Origin: Gautieria morchelliformis
Lineage: Eukaryota; Basidiomycota; Agaricomycetes; Gomphales; Gomphaceae
Reading direction: 5' to 3'
DNA: 64,000 nt
NCBI GenBank assembly: GCA_015179125.1
Contig: WHVA01000063.1
Span: 186,001-250,000, forward strand
The translations under genes and the position numbers were made by a program. This document shows positions 1 to 11,088 of this stretch, piece after piece; position 1 is the stretch's first letter, and every line of letters begins with the position of its first letter. The notes under the pieces are model-generated. The model saw only the letters and a program-made list of their open reading frames with translations, was not told where the DNA came from and searched no databases.

Positions 1-1985
1 GGCAGCCATCCTACGATGGCTGAAAATGAATTGCCTCCTAGGACCAACCAGCATCGACATGCAGGTCGGCTATGTGGGCACTCGCCTCACCGGCGAAGCC
101 CAGGAATGGTTCCTTCGAAACGTTGAACGCTTCGATCGCCAGGTCTGCATCTGGACGCTGGAATCTGTGATGCAAGGCCTTCAAAAGAGGTTCCTGCACA
201 CACTGACATACCATCACGCATCGAATAAGTTCGACGCGGTCATGCAAGGCATGAAAACCATTCAGGAGATGCTGAACGAGCTCACGAAATACGCGGCATG
301 TATGATACAGCCGCCAGACGAGTATGTTATTGGATTCTAGAGGGTTATTTCCTAGGGGCATACATCATCATCAATGGATTATCCACCTAGGGGCACACAG
401 CATCATCATTGACATCATTAGTGATGTATGCACTCCTAATCCAATGTTCCATAGGGGTTTACCCCTGTTCACCACTGTATAAGTAGCTAGGACTTTAGCT
501 ACAACAAATCATTGGTTTTAGCCCATTCACTCACATTGTTGAGTCCGGTTGAGTGAGTTAACAGTGTCCTCACTATTCTCAAGTTCCTTTCCCTACATCT
601 CCTGCGCTCGAGTTAATGCGCAGACTCCTCCTGGTCCTTCCCATTTTGGCAAGGCAACGAAACAACAAAATAACAAAATAACAGAGTACACGTTCCGGAG
701 ACGGTTCATCTCGGCGCTACGCGAAACGCTGCGCAATGAGGTCCTCAAAAAGGGCTATAATGCTGAGAGCAGCTCAATAGAGCAACTCTTCGAGACGGCC
801 CGGATGATCGAGGAGGCATCCCGATACAACATGGGGATGCGCTGCGCAGAAAGCGCAGCAGCAACGGCAAGCGCCGCCCGGCTCACAGGGAGCAAGCCGT
901 TGACACAAACGGGCCTGACCAGGCCCAGCCTGTTCACGAGAAGCGGAACAGGACAACGGCTACCGCCCTCACGCCCAGCACAAGCTGGACGCCCGCCTGA
1001 AGCTAAACAGCCTCAAGTGTCAGGATCGTCCCCACGACCTGCCCCACCGACGAAAACGTCGGGCCAGCCCAACAACAGGCCCAGCGGCAGCCAAAGCAGC
1101 ACCACATGCTTTGAATGCAGCCAACCCGGCCACAAGAAGGCAGAGTGCCCCCGGCCTAGCTCTGGTATGAGGACAGCGGCCGTGAGGCACGACGGTGAAG
1201 CCGAGGATCCGGAGACGGATCTCGGTCAAAACTCTCTTCAACAGATTGATGAAGAGGGGGAGGGTGGTCCCCAACCCAACGACACTCCGGATAACGGAGA
1301 CACGCCCGCTGAAGAGTGGGACCCTGAGCCATCCCAATACTATGAATGGGACGAAGAGGTGGAGGACACCGCCTACAGGTCCAGCGCGATCAGATTCGCA
1401 CTGGAAGACGAAACCGCCATGAAAGTCATGGTGGCACGCACATCGGTCACACCAGACAAGGCAGCCGAGCCGGTGTATCACCACCGAAGCAAACACAGAA
1501 CGCGGCCAAAGCGTCTGCGTAGTGAGAACCGTACCCTATCGGGGTACTGGGAAATAAACGGCGTAAAAGCCCACTGCCTGCTAGATAGCGGCAGTGAAGG
1601 GGTACTGCTGTCCCCCGAATTCACGCGAGCTACAGGAATGAAGACATTCTCCCTGGAGCAACCAATCGCGCTGCAGCTAGCCTGCATAGGCAGCCGTTCC
1701 ACGATCAACTATGGAACGAACACGACCATCAAGTGTGGTCGTGGGACATACGACGAATACTTCGACGTAGCAAACGTCGAATATTACGACGCGATCTTAG
1801 GGACACCATTCCTAAGGAGATTCAGCATAACCCTGGACTTCTCGAGCCCAGGGACGATCTGCAAGGGAAACGAGGTGATCCCCACGGGCAAGGTCTCATT
1901 CGATGACGATGAATCAAAGAACGAGGACAAAGGGCCATGGGTGAGCAGGATCACCCAAGCGCCGACGCCGAACCTGGCTCATTGA
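1..1985 (+). mobile_element. gag and protease region of A1
   Basis: The segment encodes a Gypsy capsid-type region, a proline- and glutamine-rich linker, a CCHC knuckle of the form CFECSQPGHKKAEC near 1111-1152, an acidic stretch, and an aspartic-protease-like segment with the motif LLDSGSEG near 1580-1605. The same order is seen in copy A2 at 57635-59194 on the other strand. The capsid part is split by the solo LTR at 325-683. The element is a fossil and is described only at the level of its parts. Confidence 0.88.
325..683. mobile_element. solo LTR inside gag of A1
   Basis: This is a 359-bp insertion bounded by the inverted termini TGTTATT and AATAACA and by the 5-bp direct repeat GAGTA at 320-324 and 684-688. 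Copy A2 lacks it: there the flanking gag sequence is continuous. A TATA-like box (TATAAGTAG) lies near 478-487. Termini, length, target duplication and promoter-like content fit a solo LTR left by recombination between the two LTRs of another retrotransposon. No internal coding sequence remains. Confidence 0.9.
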
Positions 1986-2159
1986 ATCCAGGAGGACGAG
2001 TCGCGAGACGACTCGTCCTTGAACTCACCCTACAGTCGTAGGGAGAGACGCTCTCACCTAACAGTGAAAGCGATGGGAAAGAGGAAAGCAGGCCCGTGCG
2101 CCGCGGACCTAATAGACGCCAACAGCACCTAATGGCTTCTAAGCCAACCACTACCACAT

Positions 2160-5100
2160 CCTCACGGATGATGAACTTCCTCGCCTCCGCGAGGAATGGA
2201 TGGAAAGAATCACTGACCTAGTCAGTGGAATTCCATTAGAACTCCCGCCACTGCGGGAGATCAACCATGAGATCAACCTCATCGATCCCAACAAGCACAT
2301 GCGGTATTGACTACCGAAATGCCCTGAACACTTCCGAGAGGAACTGTCGGCAAAGATAGAACGATACACCACTGCAAAGTGGTGGATTCCGGCAGTAGCG
2401 CAGCAGGCAGTGCCCATGCTGTGTGTGCCGAAGAAGAACGGTACGTTGAGAACCGTCTTCGATCTGCGCCAGCAGAACGAAAACACGGTGAAGGACGTCA
2501 CGCCCTTCCCGGATCAGGATATCATACGCAGCGACATGGCTCGCTGCCAATATCGAACTAAACTCGATATGTCAGAAGCATACGAGCAGATCCAGATCCA
2601 TCCGGATCACGTAGCAAAGACAGCCTTTGCCACGATCCTCGGCACCTTCAGGAGCCAGGTGATACAGATGGGGGACTGTAACGCCCCATCAACATTCCAA
2701 CGGCTGATGACAGCCATTTTCCGCGACTGCATAGGTCGCTTCGTCCATGTATACATGGATGACATCTTCATATTCTTGCTCTCAATACAAGAGCATGAAG
2801 AACACCTCTACATCGTCTTTGACAGACTGAGGAAGAATCACCTTTTCTGAGCAAGAAAAAGGTGGACCTCTACTCCATCCGAATGGAGTGCCTCGGCCAT
2901 ATAATCGATGGCCGAGGGGTACATGCCGACGAGGATAAGATGCAACGCATCCGCAAGTGGCGCAGGCCACCGACGTTCAACGACGTCCAGCGTTTCCTCG
3001 GGCTGGTACAGTATCTGGCACACTACATGCCGGATGTTAGCACATATACCACCCCGCTATCGGGCTGTGCACGTAATAACCGTCCATTCAAATGGACACC
3101 ACTGCTTGACAAATGCTGGCAAAGCATTAAGGCGTTGGCCTGTAAGGCCCCGCTCCTGCGTCCAGTAGACGCAAGGTGCCCAGAGCTGATCTGGGTGATC
3201 ACCGACGGATCAAAAGCCAGCGCCGGTGCGGTCTACGGCCAAGGTCCTGACTGGAAAACTTGTCGACCTGCCGGCTTCTTGTCAAAGAAGTTCAGCGATG
3301 CTCAGCAACACTACCGACTCACGAGCACGAGACGATTGCGGTGCTCGAGGCTCTCATGAAATGGGAGGACAAACTGCTGGGGCGAAGGTTCACCCTCGTC
3401 ACAGACCACAAGGGACTCGAGTACTTCGAGCCCAAAAGAGCCTATCTGACCGACAGGTCAGATGGTGGGAGTTTCTATCCCGGTTCAATTTCAACACCGT
3501 TCATGTAGACGGTGTAGAGAACAAGGTAGCGGACTGCCTGTCACGCTACTACGAGAGCGACACGAGTGATGACAATCACCCGGACCACGTCTTTGTGAAC
3601 GCGGAGCGCGTTTAGACCCGGACGGTGAGTTATTGCCCACCGACCGGTATGTCGAGCTGCGACAGCGGCGACAAGACGCTCTAAACGCCTCGCTGAGAAG
3701 ACAGAGGCGAGAGTAACGGAAGCCGCCGCATTAAACGAGGGCTCGCCAGAGCCCGCGAACGTCGCCGCGTCCCGCGACGACGACAATGAGTCAGAGCCAT
3801 CGCCGCAGGGAATGACGGCGCACCCCTGCGCCGGATCGTCGAGCAAGGCGTAGACCTGTCTAAGGTCCTACGAGACGCTACCATAGGGACACCATGTTCA
3901 CAAAGATCATGGCGCACCCGGACGCGCACCCGAGATTCGGGATCCGGGACGGCTGATCTGGACTAAGAATCAGCTCAAGAGAGACGTCATTGCCGTCCCC
4001 CGCTCTGTTCTTCAAGGGGGAAGGAAGCTGATCGAAATTATCATCGATCGGGCACATCAGATAGTCGGCCACTAGGCCATCTGAAGACTTCGAACTATGT
4101 TCGAAGAGCATATTGGTGGCCGGGCATGAACCCAGACATAGAAGCGTTCTGCACATCGTGCGCGAGGTGTCAGATGACGAAAACCGGGCCACAACGGCCC
4201 AAAGGCCTACTACACAGCCTACCCATTCCAGATAGGCCGTGGCAGTCGATTGGCATCGACTTCATGGGGCCCCTGCCCAAATCCAACGACTGTGACTACC
4301 TGATGGTAGTCATCGACCGACTAACGTCGCTCGTACACCTCGTACCAACCATGACGAGTGTGTCAGCCAAGGGAGTAGCCTGGCTGTTTCTGAAGGAGGT
4401 CATCCGACTACATGGAGTTCCCGACTCCATCGTCTCGGACAGAGACTCAAAGTTCACGTCGATCTTCTGGCGTGAACTCCAGCGACTCATGGGGACTAAG
4501 CTCCTCATGTCAACTGCCTTCCATCCACAAACGGATGGAGCAACCGAGCGGGCAAACCGCTCAATCGGCCAGATATTGCGCGCGGTCGTCAGAGACGATC
4601 AGAAGGATTGGGCATGAAATGCCCAATGGTTGAGGTCGCCCTCAACAGCAACATCAGCGTGACCACAGGATTCGCACCTTTCGAGCTGAACCACGGCTAT
4701 ATGCCACGGATAGACCTCCCCATAGTCGCGGACACCCCGTTCAAGGGGTGGCCCGGTTCGCACATCAGGCAAAATGGAACCTGATGGCGGCACACGATGC
4801 AATCATAGAGCATCGAGTGACGCAAACGTTCCATGCAAATAAGAAACGTATGGCGAGCGACAGGTACGCGGCCAACGACCGCGTCTACCTTTCGACACAA
4901 AACCTAACTCTCCCGAAAGGAAGAGCCAGAAAGCTAGTCCCGCGGTACATCGGACCGTACCGCGTTGTCGAGGCTCACAACGACGCCTCGACGGTGACCC
5001 TCAATCTTCCCAACGAACTGAAAAGCCGTTGCATTTCACCGGTCTTCCATTCCAGCCTCGTGCGGCGATACGAGGCTAACAAAGACAAATTGTTCCCTCG

Positions 5101-5335
5101 TCGTGAGGCTAAGTCATTTTATGACTTCGGAGCAAATGACGACGAGGAGTGGCTCGTCGACGAGATTATCACACATCGATGGATAAACTCACGGACCTGG
5201 AATTCCAGGTCCGTTGGACACTAGGCGACGTGACATGGGAACCCATGTCGTCCTGCAAGGACCTTGAAGCCCTAGATAGCTATCTAGAGCTTCGGGGGGT
5301 GGGCAAGCCACGCGACCTCCCCAGACGCTGCTAGA
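2160..5335 (+). mobile_element. pol region of A1: RT, RNase H, integrase, chromodomain
   Basis: The reverse transcriptase shows YMDDIFIF near 2753-2776. The RNase H part has the conserved stretch around ITDGSKA. The integrase has a zinc-binding HHCC-like segment near 4140-4170, then a DDE core with FHPQTDG near 4518-4540. A C-terminal segment near 5150-5310 has the WEP signature expected of a chromodomain. These parts and their order are those of Ty3/Gypsy chromoviruses. The region is broken in several places. It is unusually rich in short perfect hairpins (see findings). Confidence 0.92.
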
Positions 5336-5454
5336 CGCGTCTGTCATGTGCAGACCACGTGACGTGCCGGCCACGGCGCGGTTAAATTTTCGCCTTGGAT
5401 CTTTCCGAGGGCGCATCTCTTCTTGGAAGCAACCACCATCATCTACCCACAAAG

Positions 5455-5940
5455 ATGATGCCCCCCAAAGATGGGATGGACGTTGACCCGTCAACGTCCA
5501 CAACGCGAACATTGGCCCCAAGACAAGGGGCCGCAGACATTCTCCGTGCTCCAATAGACCAGGAGCACTGGATGATCGTGGGCTGGGAGGACGCCCTCGC
5601 CATCGTCCACCCGGACGATTGTGCAACATGCGCGGACTACGCCGCGCACCTTAGGGCCACAACCGGCACCCGCAAGGTCAAATTGCGGGATGAAGACATT
5701 GGCGACGCCATCGATGCAGCCTGGGGATGGCTCCCACGGGGCATCACGTGTGACGCGCGGGAGGAGCCCCTCCGGGACATCCATGACCTTAAAAAGGAGG
5801 TCAAGGAGCTAGAACGCACGATCGAAGACCGCGACGACACGCTCGCAACCGAGCGCGCAAGGATTAAGGAACTGGAGCAACAGCTGAGTGCAGCCCAGCT
5901 CCAGGTTACCCTGGTCCACGCTGCCTCAAAAAGGCCGTGA
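5455..5940 (+). mobile_element. accessory frame 1 of A1, coiled-coil protein
   Basis: This open frame of about 160 residues lies after the integrase/chromodomain and before the 3' LTR, on the same strand as pol. Its N-terminal half contains HPDDCATCADYAAHL and a cluster of Asp and Trp residues. Its C-terminal third (KKEVKELERTIEDRD onward) has the heptad spacing of a coiled coil. I recognise no enzyme motif. Its position is where some Gypsy elements carry an extra gene, but nothing here resembles an envelope: no signal peptide and no membrane segment are seen. Confidence 0.6.
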
Positions 5941-5961
5941 CATGACCCTGCCACGGACCCA

Positions 5962-7429
5962 GTGGCCGGGCCATCATCACCTCGCGCGACGGCGCCGTTG
6001 CCGGCGCGCGCAACATCGGGGCTAGCGTCCCGATTGTCGGCCCCGACCCCAACGATGACAACAACGGAAGGGCAGAGCACACCTTCCGACTCTGCGTACG
6101 GCGTCCCAGATGGATGGGAGTCCGACTCATCCGTCTGGAAGACGTACGACCCCAAACGGGCACAGCGGCTGGCAGAGCAGCCAAAGAAAAAGCGCAAGAA
6201 ATTGCGCAGCTCCCCCCACACCGTCAATGGGCTAGCCATTGCGAAGGAAAGCACGATTAGCACTTACCTAGTGGCGTCACCGTCACACACCATCAACGAC
6301 CCCGCCCTTCAGTGGCGGGTAGCGCAGATCGAGGCCCAGTACATCGGGCCTGGCGTGGCCCTGCCCCCACCGGCGGGGACAGTTCACCCTCCCTACCCAG
6401 GTGATCATACCACTCGGAGACCCACCGATCTCCGAGACGGGCCTCCTACCACGGCCGGTAGGAAAGGCCCAACAGCATCGTACTCAATGGTACGACGTCT
6501 GCCCACTCGACGACCCACGCTTCGTCGAACTCATAGCGTGGGCAAAAGAAACACCGCAGCTCGCGCGTACACGCGAGATGATCGGCGTATTCAAACGCAT
6601 CGAGCGCGAACGACGCGCTCGCAATCCCAAAAGGGATTGTCTCGTGATAACGGGCGGTACCCCGCACGACATCGCGGCCATCCTGAAGGGTTGGATACAC
6701 AACCCTGAAGGGATCCCATCCGCCATCCGTGACAACGCGGACGGCACCTTCAACCTAGACGACATGGACGTCTGGATGTGGTTGAAGGCCCTTGCACCCC
6801 GGGTCAAAGGGGTTGCATCACCGCTCAGGGTGAGGCTACTCGACCTCTTCGGCTCGACAGACCAATGGTCGAGCCTCGTCGACGCTAGGGAAGTGCTGAC
6901 GCCTCAGAGCACCACCCTGCGGCTCTCAATCACGGGCCCATTCCCTGTGGAGGGCCGAGCCGGCCCCGACATCCCACTCGCGGAGATCGCGAGATGGTTG
7001 GCCTGCTGCGCGGGAGTCACTCGCGAGCGAGTGGCGCGCATTGAACATTATGTTCAACACAGCATCACTGGCGCGGCATTCAGTGCCGCCGCCCGCGAGG
7101 GCCAACAAAAGGTCATCGAGACCAGCCACGTGAGGGCCACGGTGCCGCAACCCCTCACTCATGCCCAGCTCGACCGAGAGCTGGCGCGCTTCCGGCCCCC
7201 TCCTCAAACTGAGGACCCGGCCATTGAGGCCATGCTCCGCGAGGACACGGGCCCCAGCACCCAAGCGGAGACCGCCGCTAGTGGTGAGGCCGACCAGCCT
7301 CACCCAATCACCACCAATGACGCGGAGGTGCCCCCGGAGGAGTCACGTGCTCCACCGGCCCCGTACGACGATGACGTCATCATATCGGCCACTCTAGAGG
7401 ACTCCCTCATAGACGACCTCTATGAGTAG
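5962..7429 (+). mobile_element. accessory frame 2 region of A1, unknown function
   Basis: This long open region lies between accessory frame 1 and the 3' LTR. The start is rich in Pro, Ser and Thr with a basic cluster (KKKRKKLR) that could act as a nuclear-localisation signal. The middle and end carry a folded-looking segment including WIHNPEGIP and DMDVWMWLKALAP, then an acidic Pro-rich tail (APPAPYDDDVI). The same tail is found in the reverse copy A2 at 52011-52211, so the module belongs to the family and is not a chance neighbour. I do not recognise the protein. Confidence 0.6.
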
Positions 7430-7465
7430 TAGTTAGCCCCTATAGTTATCTATAGAGGGGGAGGG

Positions 7466-7678
7466 TGTAAATAACCCGTGTATCTACATGTACATTAGAT
7501 ATTACATAATCCCAGTGGGCCCCTTAGGGACCCACTGTATAGTTTATGCGTGGGAACCGGCTAGCGGTCCCCATCGCATCTTACCCTTACACTGTCACTA
7601 CGTAGCATCAGAATACCACACATTGGTCAAGTTCTGTCGTGCTCTTGTGACCTAAGGCTTAAGATAGACATCTTTACA
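7466..7678 (+). repeat. 3' LTR of A1
   Basis: This is a 213-bp LTR with termini TGTAAA and TTTACA, preceded by a purine-rich tract. It matches, in reverse, the 216-bp LTR at 51761-51976, and more distantly the 193-bp LTRs of the non-autonomous element at 8412 and 11089. The next five bases (GACAT, 7679-7683) are the expected target duplication, but the 5' partner is outside the window. Confidence 0.88.
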
Positions 7679-7960
7679 GACATCCCACGAATGCATTCCG
7701 GCCATAGGAACCCCCAAAGGGGTTTGGGTCGAGAAGATGATGAGACCAGTGATGAACGATCAAGCCAGGTAAAGGATGTCAATCGTGTTTGATGGCGTGC
7801 CTGCTGGTGAATGATGCGAGTAGCGAATAACTGTTCAGTGAATTTCACGAACAGCAAACGGAGCGAACATAGAAGTGGGGTGACGAAAGGGAGGATGGAG
7901 TTACTGGACACAAGAAATAAACGAGTCATGACACTTACCTACTGGCGCCGCTGCGAGGAG
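7679..7960. repeat. dispersed repeat R, copy 1
   Basis: Sequence directly after the A1 LTR matches about 55720-56010 in the same orientation: shared stretches include GATGGCGTGCCTGCTGG and GTGATGAAC. It therefore belongs to an unidentified dispersed repeat into which A1 inserted. No coding sequence is recognised. Confidence 0.65.
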
Positions 7961-8411
7961 ATTCTTCCCCTCTTCATCGGGTTTAGCTTCCAATCACATA
8001 CGAGCATCCTCACTACCATGTCAGCCTTCAAACAACAGCTTCTTGTGTAATGATTTCCTCCCTGTCACGCAATGATTTTCTAGTATCCTCTGGGCGAGTC
8101 GAGCAATGGGCCAACTGTCCATTATCTGGGGGAACTGATCAGTGGTGAGGTCTAGGCCCCATTGATCTTGTGCAGGAGGCTGAGCCAAACACGGCTCACC
8201 CCAGCCCATTGTGTCATATCATTCTCATAGTCTCCCCTCCCTATCTAGGATAGCTAGCTGTACGGTTGAACTTACATAACGAACATGTGACAAGTTCAAA
8301 CCTGACTAGCTAAGACAGAAGGGGTGATTGGTAATCACACCCTTCTCTCCTTGGCTCCTCCATACCTGAAGGCAATGTTACGTATTTGTCTCTCCCACCC
8401 ACCTTCAAAAT
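7961..8411. other. intergenic, no gene seen
   Basis: No gene is supported here. A quasi-palindrome of 26 nt at 8319-8344 (AAGGGGTGATT then AATCACACCCTT) lies just before the next element. The last five bases, AAAAT at 8407-8411, are the left target duplication of the non-autonomous LTR element. Confidence 0.6.
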
Positions 8412-8604
8412 TGTAAAGGAGTAAACTTAGAGCCTTGTGGGTATCACAAGAGCAGCAGAGATCGACCAAGCTGTGGGATTCTGATGCTACGTAGTGACGG
8501 TTTACAAGGTAAGTTAAGCTGGGGAACTGCCGGGCAGTTCCCACGCACTACTATACAGCGGGGTCTTGTGGACCCCCCCCCCCCTGGGAATCTACTTCCT
8601 TACA
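8412..8604 (-). repeat. left LTR of the non-autonomous element
   Basis: This 193-bp copy differs from the right LTR at two positions, both C to T at CpG. A run of 12 C at 8573-8584 is kept at the same length in both LTRs. Confidence 0.95.
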
Positions 8605-8690
8605 CCCTCCCCTTCTAGAATGAACCCACCGGGTGAGCCAAAAGAAGCACCCCTTTGACCTTGAGAAAGGGATGGGTGTATGGATCAGGC

Positions 8691-9181
8691 TATTCCGATG
8701 TACATCGGAATACCAGCGGATCTGATATCTCAGATCTGACATGAACAGCATGATGCCATGCTATGGCATCATGGCAGATGTGTTGGCACAGTGCCAACAC
8801 ACCTGTTCTGGTGTTCAGCATTCTGAACACCAGTGGTTGTGCCGGCTTCGCTGGCACTCCCAGGTTGTAGTGGGTGGTTGGTTGGTTTGGGGGCATGTTT
8901 CTCCCCCCTCTGAACCAAAACCCACGGTTGAGAACAACTTGAATGCTCTCAAACCCACAGACAGGTGATGTCTGTGGGGAACTGAACAGCCAATGATCTA
9001 GGCATCATTGGTGCCTAACTGCGAAGGATAGCAGTTATGCAGCCATAGGACCCGGCAGGGCCCTATGCAAGGAATAACCAAGCGGTCAATAATTGACCGC
9101 TTTGTAACACGATGTCACCTGTAGGACTCGGAGGAGCCCTACACAATGAAATTACCGAAGCGGTCAATACTTGACTGCTTC
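8691..9181. repeat. run of consecutive perfect hairpins
   Basis: The start of the interior is an almost uninterrupted series of perfect inverted repeats. Examples: a 22-nt palindrome at 8691-8712; an 11-bp stem with a 3-nt loop at 8749-8773; a 9-bp stem with a 3-nt loop at 8780-8800; an 11-bp stem with a 4-nt loop at 8808-8833; a 9-bp stem at 8954-8978; an 8-bp stem at 8990-9011; and a 10-bp stem with one central base at 9081-9101. The stems differ in sequence, so this is not one repeat copied many times. Confidence 0.9.
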
Positions 9182-9719
9182 ATGGCCGAACGGGCCAGCG
9201 GCTGCATACAGCCGCTGGGCATTGTGTCCATGGACCTGGACACAACAGATGTGCATTTGTGTGCACGCCAAGCATGTGATGCAGGCAGAGGCACAGCTTT
9301 CTGACGATCTGTTGGATCATCTTGTGGCTGTCCATGGGGGCAGCCGGTTGCTCTTGGGGTTCATTTCTGAACCTCACATCCTGTTCGACAGGGACGGCTG
9401 GCGGCGGCATTCGCTGCCTGTCCAGTTCCTTTCGTCACAGGTCTTCCGCGTCGTGGCCACGTTCGCTAGCTGCGGACTGTCATGCACTTTGACGTGGCGC
9501 TTCGCATTCCCCGCATGGGAAGAGGGCCGTCTGGACGTTCTCCAGCGTGGCCACATCTCGCAGCCTGATCTCCTCAGCTTGGTGGAGTTCCTTGCCGATC
9601 TTCATGATAGCTGGGGGCTTGCTGCATTGCCCAGGGGCCACCCTGAATGGCGGTCGCTCTGCAGGGGGCTGGCAATGCGGTGGTTGCGACATATGCCACA
9701 ACCGGGAGCTTCTGGGGAC

Positions 9720-10515
9720 CTTTGGTGCGTCCCCAGATGCGGATGCACGCCCCAAGGGGCGTGCCGCATGCTCCCTCCTTGATAGGAGAGAGCAGGGCGG
9801 CCAGGACCGCCTCTGGGCCCGCCCATGAACGCGGACAGCGGTGGGCCGACCCTGGCACACGGCAGGGAGCCCCAGCAGCCTGGGTGTCTGCTGGGGACCC
9901 AGTGCGCTGCGTGGCACCCGCCGCTGACGAGGGCAGCCCTGCATGCGGCCACAAGTGAGGGCGGGCAGAGCGGCGCTGCGCGCGCGGTGCCCGGCGGCCT
10001 CTGGGGGCCCCTTGAGGGCTCCCAGCGGTGGGTGCACGTCCTTTGGGACGTGCAGCACCGTTCCCGCTCACTGGGAACGAGCGGGGCAGCCGGGGCGTGT
10101 GGATGTCGTTGCGCGCCGGGCACGACATCTGGCTGGCTCTGGGGACCCCTGGAGGGTCCCCAGAGGTGGATGCACGCTCTACAGAGCGTGCACCACCGTT
10201 CCCGCTCGCTGGAAGCGAGCTGGGCCGCCGGGACGGGTCCTGGGGCACGCGGGTGTTGTTGCGCACTGGGCGCGGCGTGCGTGACCTCTGGCCGGCTCTG
10301 GGGACCTCTGGACGGTCCCCAGAGGTGGATGCACACTCTAAGGAGCGTGCACCACCGTCCCCACTGGCTGGGACCGAGCAGGGCGGCCGGGGCGGCAGCT
10401 GGGGTGCGCGGATGACGCTGCGCGCTGACGGCGGCTTACGCGGGTTCCCAGTGATCCTGGGGTGCTCCTGGGCATTCCACAAGGTGGATGCACACACCAG
10501 GTGGTGTGTGCCATC
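9720..10515. repeat. tandem array with a covarying hairpin in each unit
   Basis: GC-rich units of about 140-160 bp are repeated about five times. Each unit has a GGGGACC...GGTCCCC-type stem, then GGATGCAC, then a hairpin. The homologous hairpins are at 9745-9764, 10034-10053, 10172-10191, 10331-10350 and 10490-10511. Their inner stem bases differ from unit to unit but remain complementary in four of five (one has a single mismatch). On the minus strand the array is open and would encode Pro/Ser/Arg-rich repeats. Confidence 0.85.
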
Positions 10516-11088
10516 GTCCGCAGCTGTCTGGGGCGGCCTGGAGCGCGGATGCGCGATGGGGATGGTGGAGGCGGCGTCGACGGGCGTGTCACATCACGTG
10601 TCATGCCCAGTGTGGCTGGCCTGTCCCTGGGGAGCCTGGGGATGTCGTGGGGCATGGATGCGCCATGGGGGAACCTCGTTGCAGCCAGGCCATGGCATTG
10701 GGCTGGCCGGCTGCGCGACCGGTCGTTTTTGCGCGACCGGTTCTACGCCTTCCTTCAGCGAAGGCGTGTCCCCATTCAGTTTGACTCGCGTGGGTGCTGG
10801 TGCGGGCGTGCTCCACAGCGGTTTGGCCACGTCGTCGTCGTTGGGTGAGTTGTGCCGTAGGTTGCGTAAGACGCGGCACAACTCAGCCATCCTGTCCTCC
10901 AACGCTCTGAACCTACAGAGCCGTTGCCGGCTCTCCTCGCGGTCTGTCGCAAGGCGTTCCTGCGATGATGACATCGCAGCAACAGTTTTCGACGGTGAAG
11001 CCATCAGAGTAGCAGTCTTTTTCAAGATGCTGCCCAAAACACAGTCCAGCTGTTTGCTGGGCAAACAGCCAATGGAATCTCAAAAAAG

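Larger units (their letters stand above)
1..7678 (+). mobile_element. Ty3/Gypsy chromovirus, family A, copy A1 (5' end outside window)
   Basis: This is an LTR retrotransposon that enters the window inside gag and ends at a 3' LTR at 7466-7678. In order it holds gag with a CCHC zinc knuckle, an aspartic protease region, reverse transcriptase, RNase H, integrase and a C-terminal chromodomain-like segment. Accessory reading frames then lie between pol and the 3' LTR, which begins just after a purine-rich tract at 7452-7465. The order RT-RNase H-integrase-chromodomain places it among chromoviruses. The copy is broken: a solo LTR sits in gag and there are a few further interruptions. It keeps most of its CpG sites and aligns over long stretches with the more decayed copy A2 at 51761-60496, so A1 looks the younger of the two. 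Confidence 0.93.

Noticed and set aside
1020-1496. 158-residue antisense frame in gag of A1
   Set aside because: It has no motif and lies opposite a clear gag frame with a zinc knuckle.
9720-10515. CRISPR-like array
   Set aside because: The units are adjacent, palindromic and diverged, without constant repeats and unique spacers, and the genome is eukaryotic.
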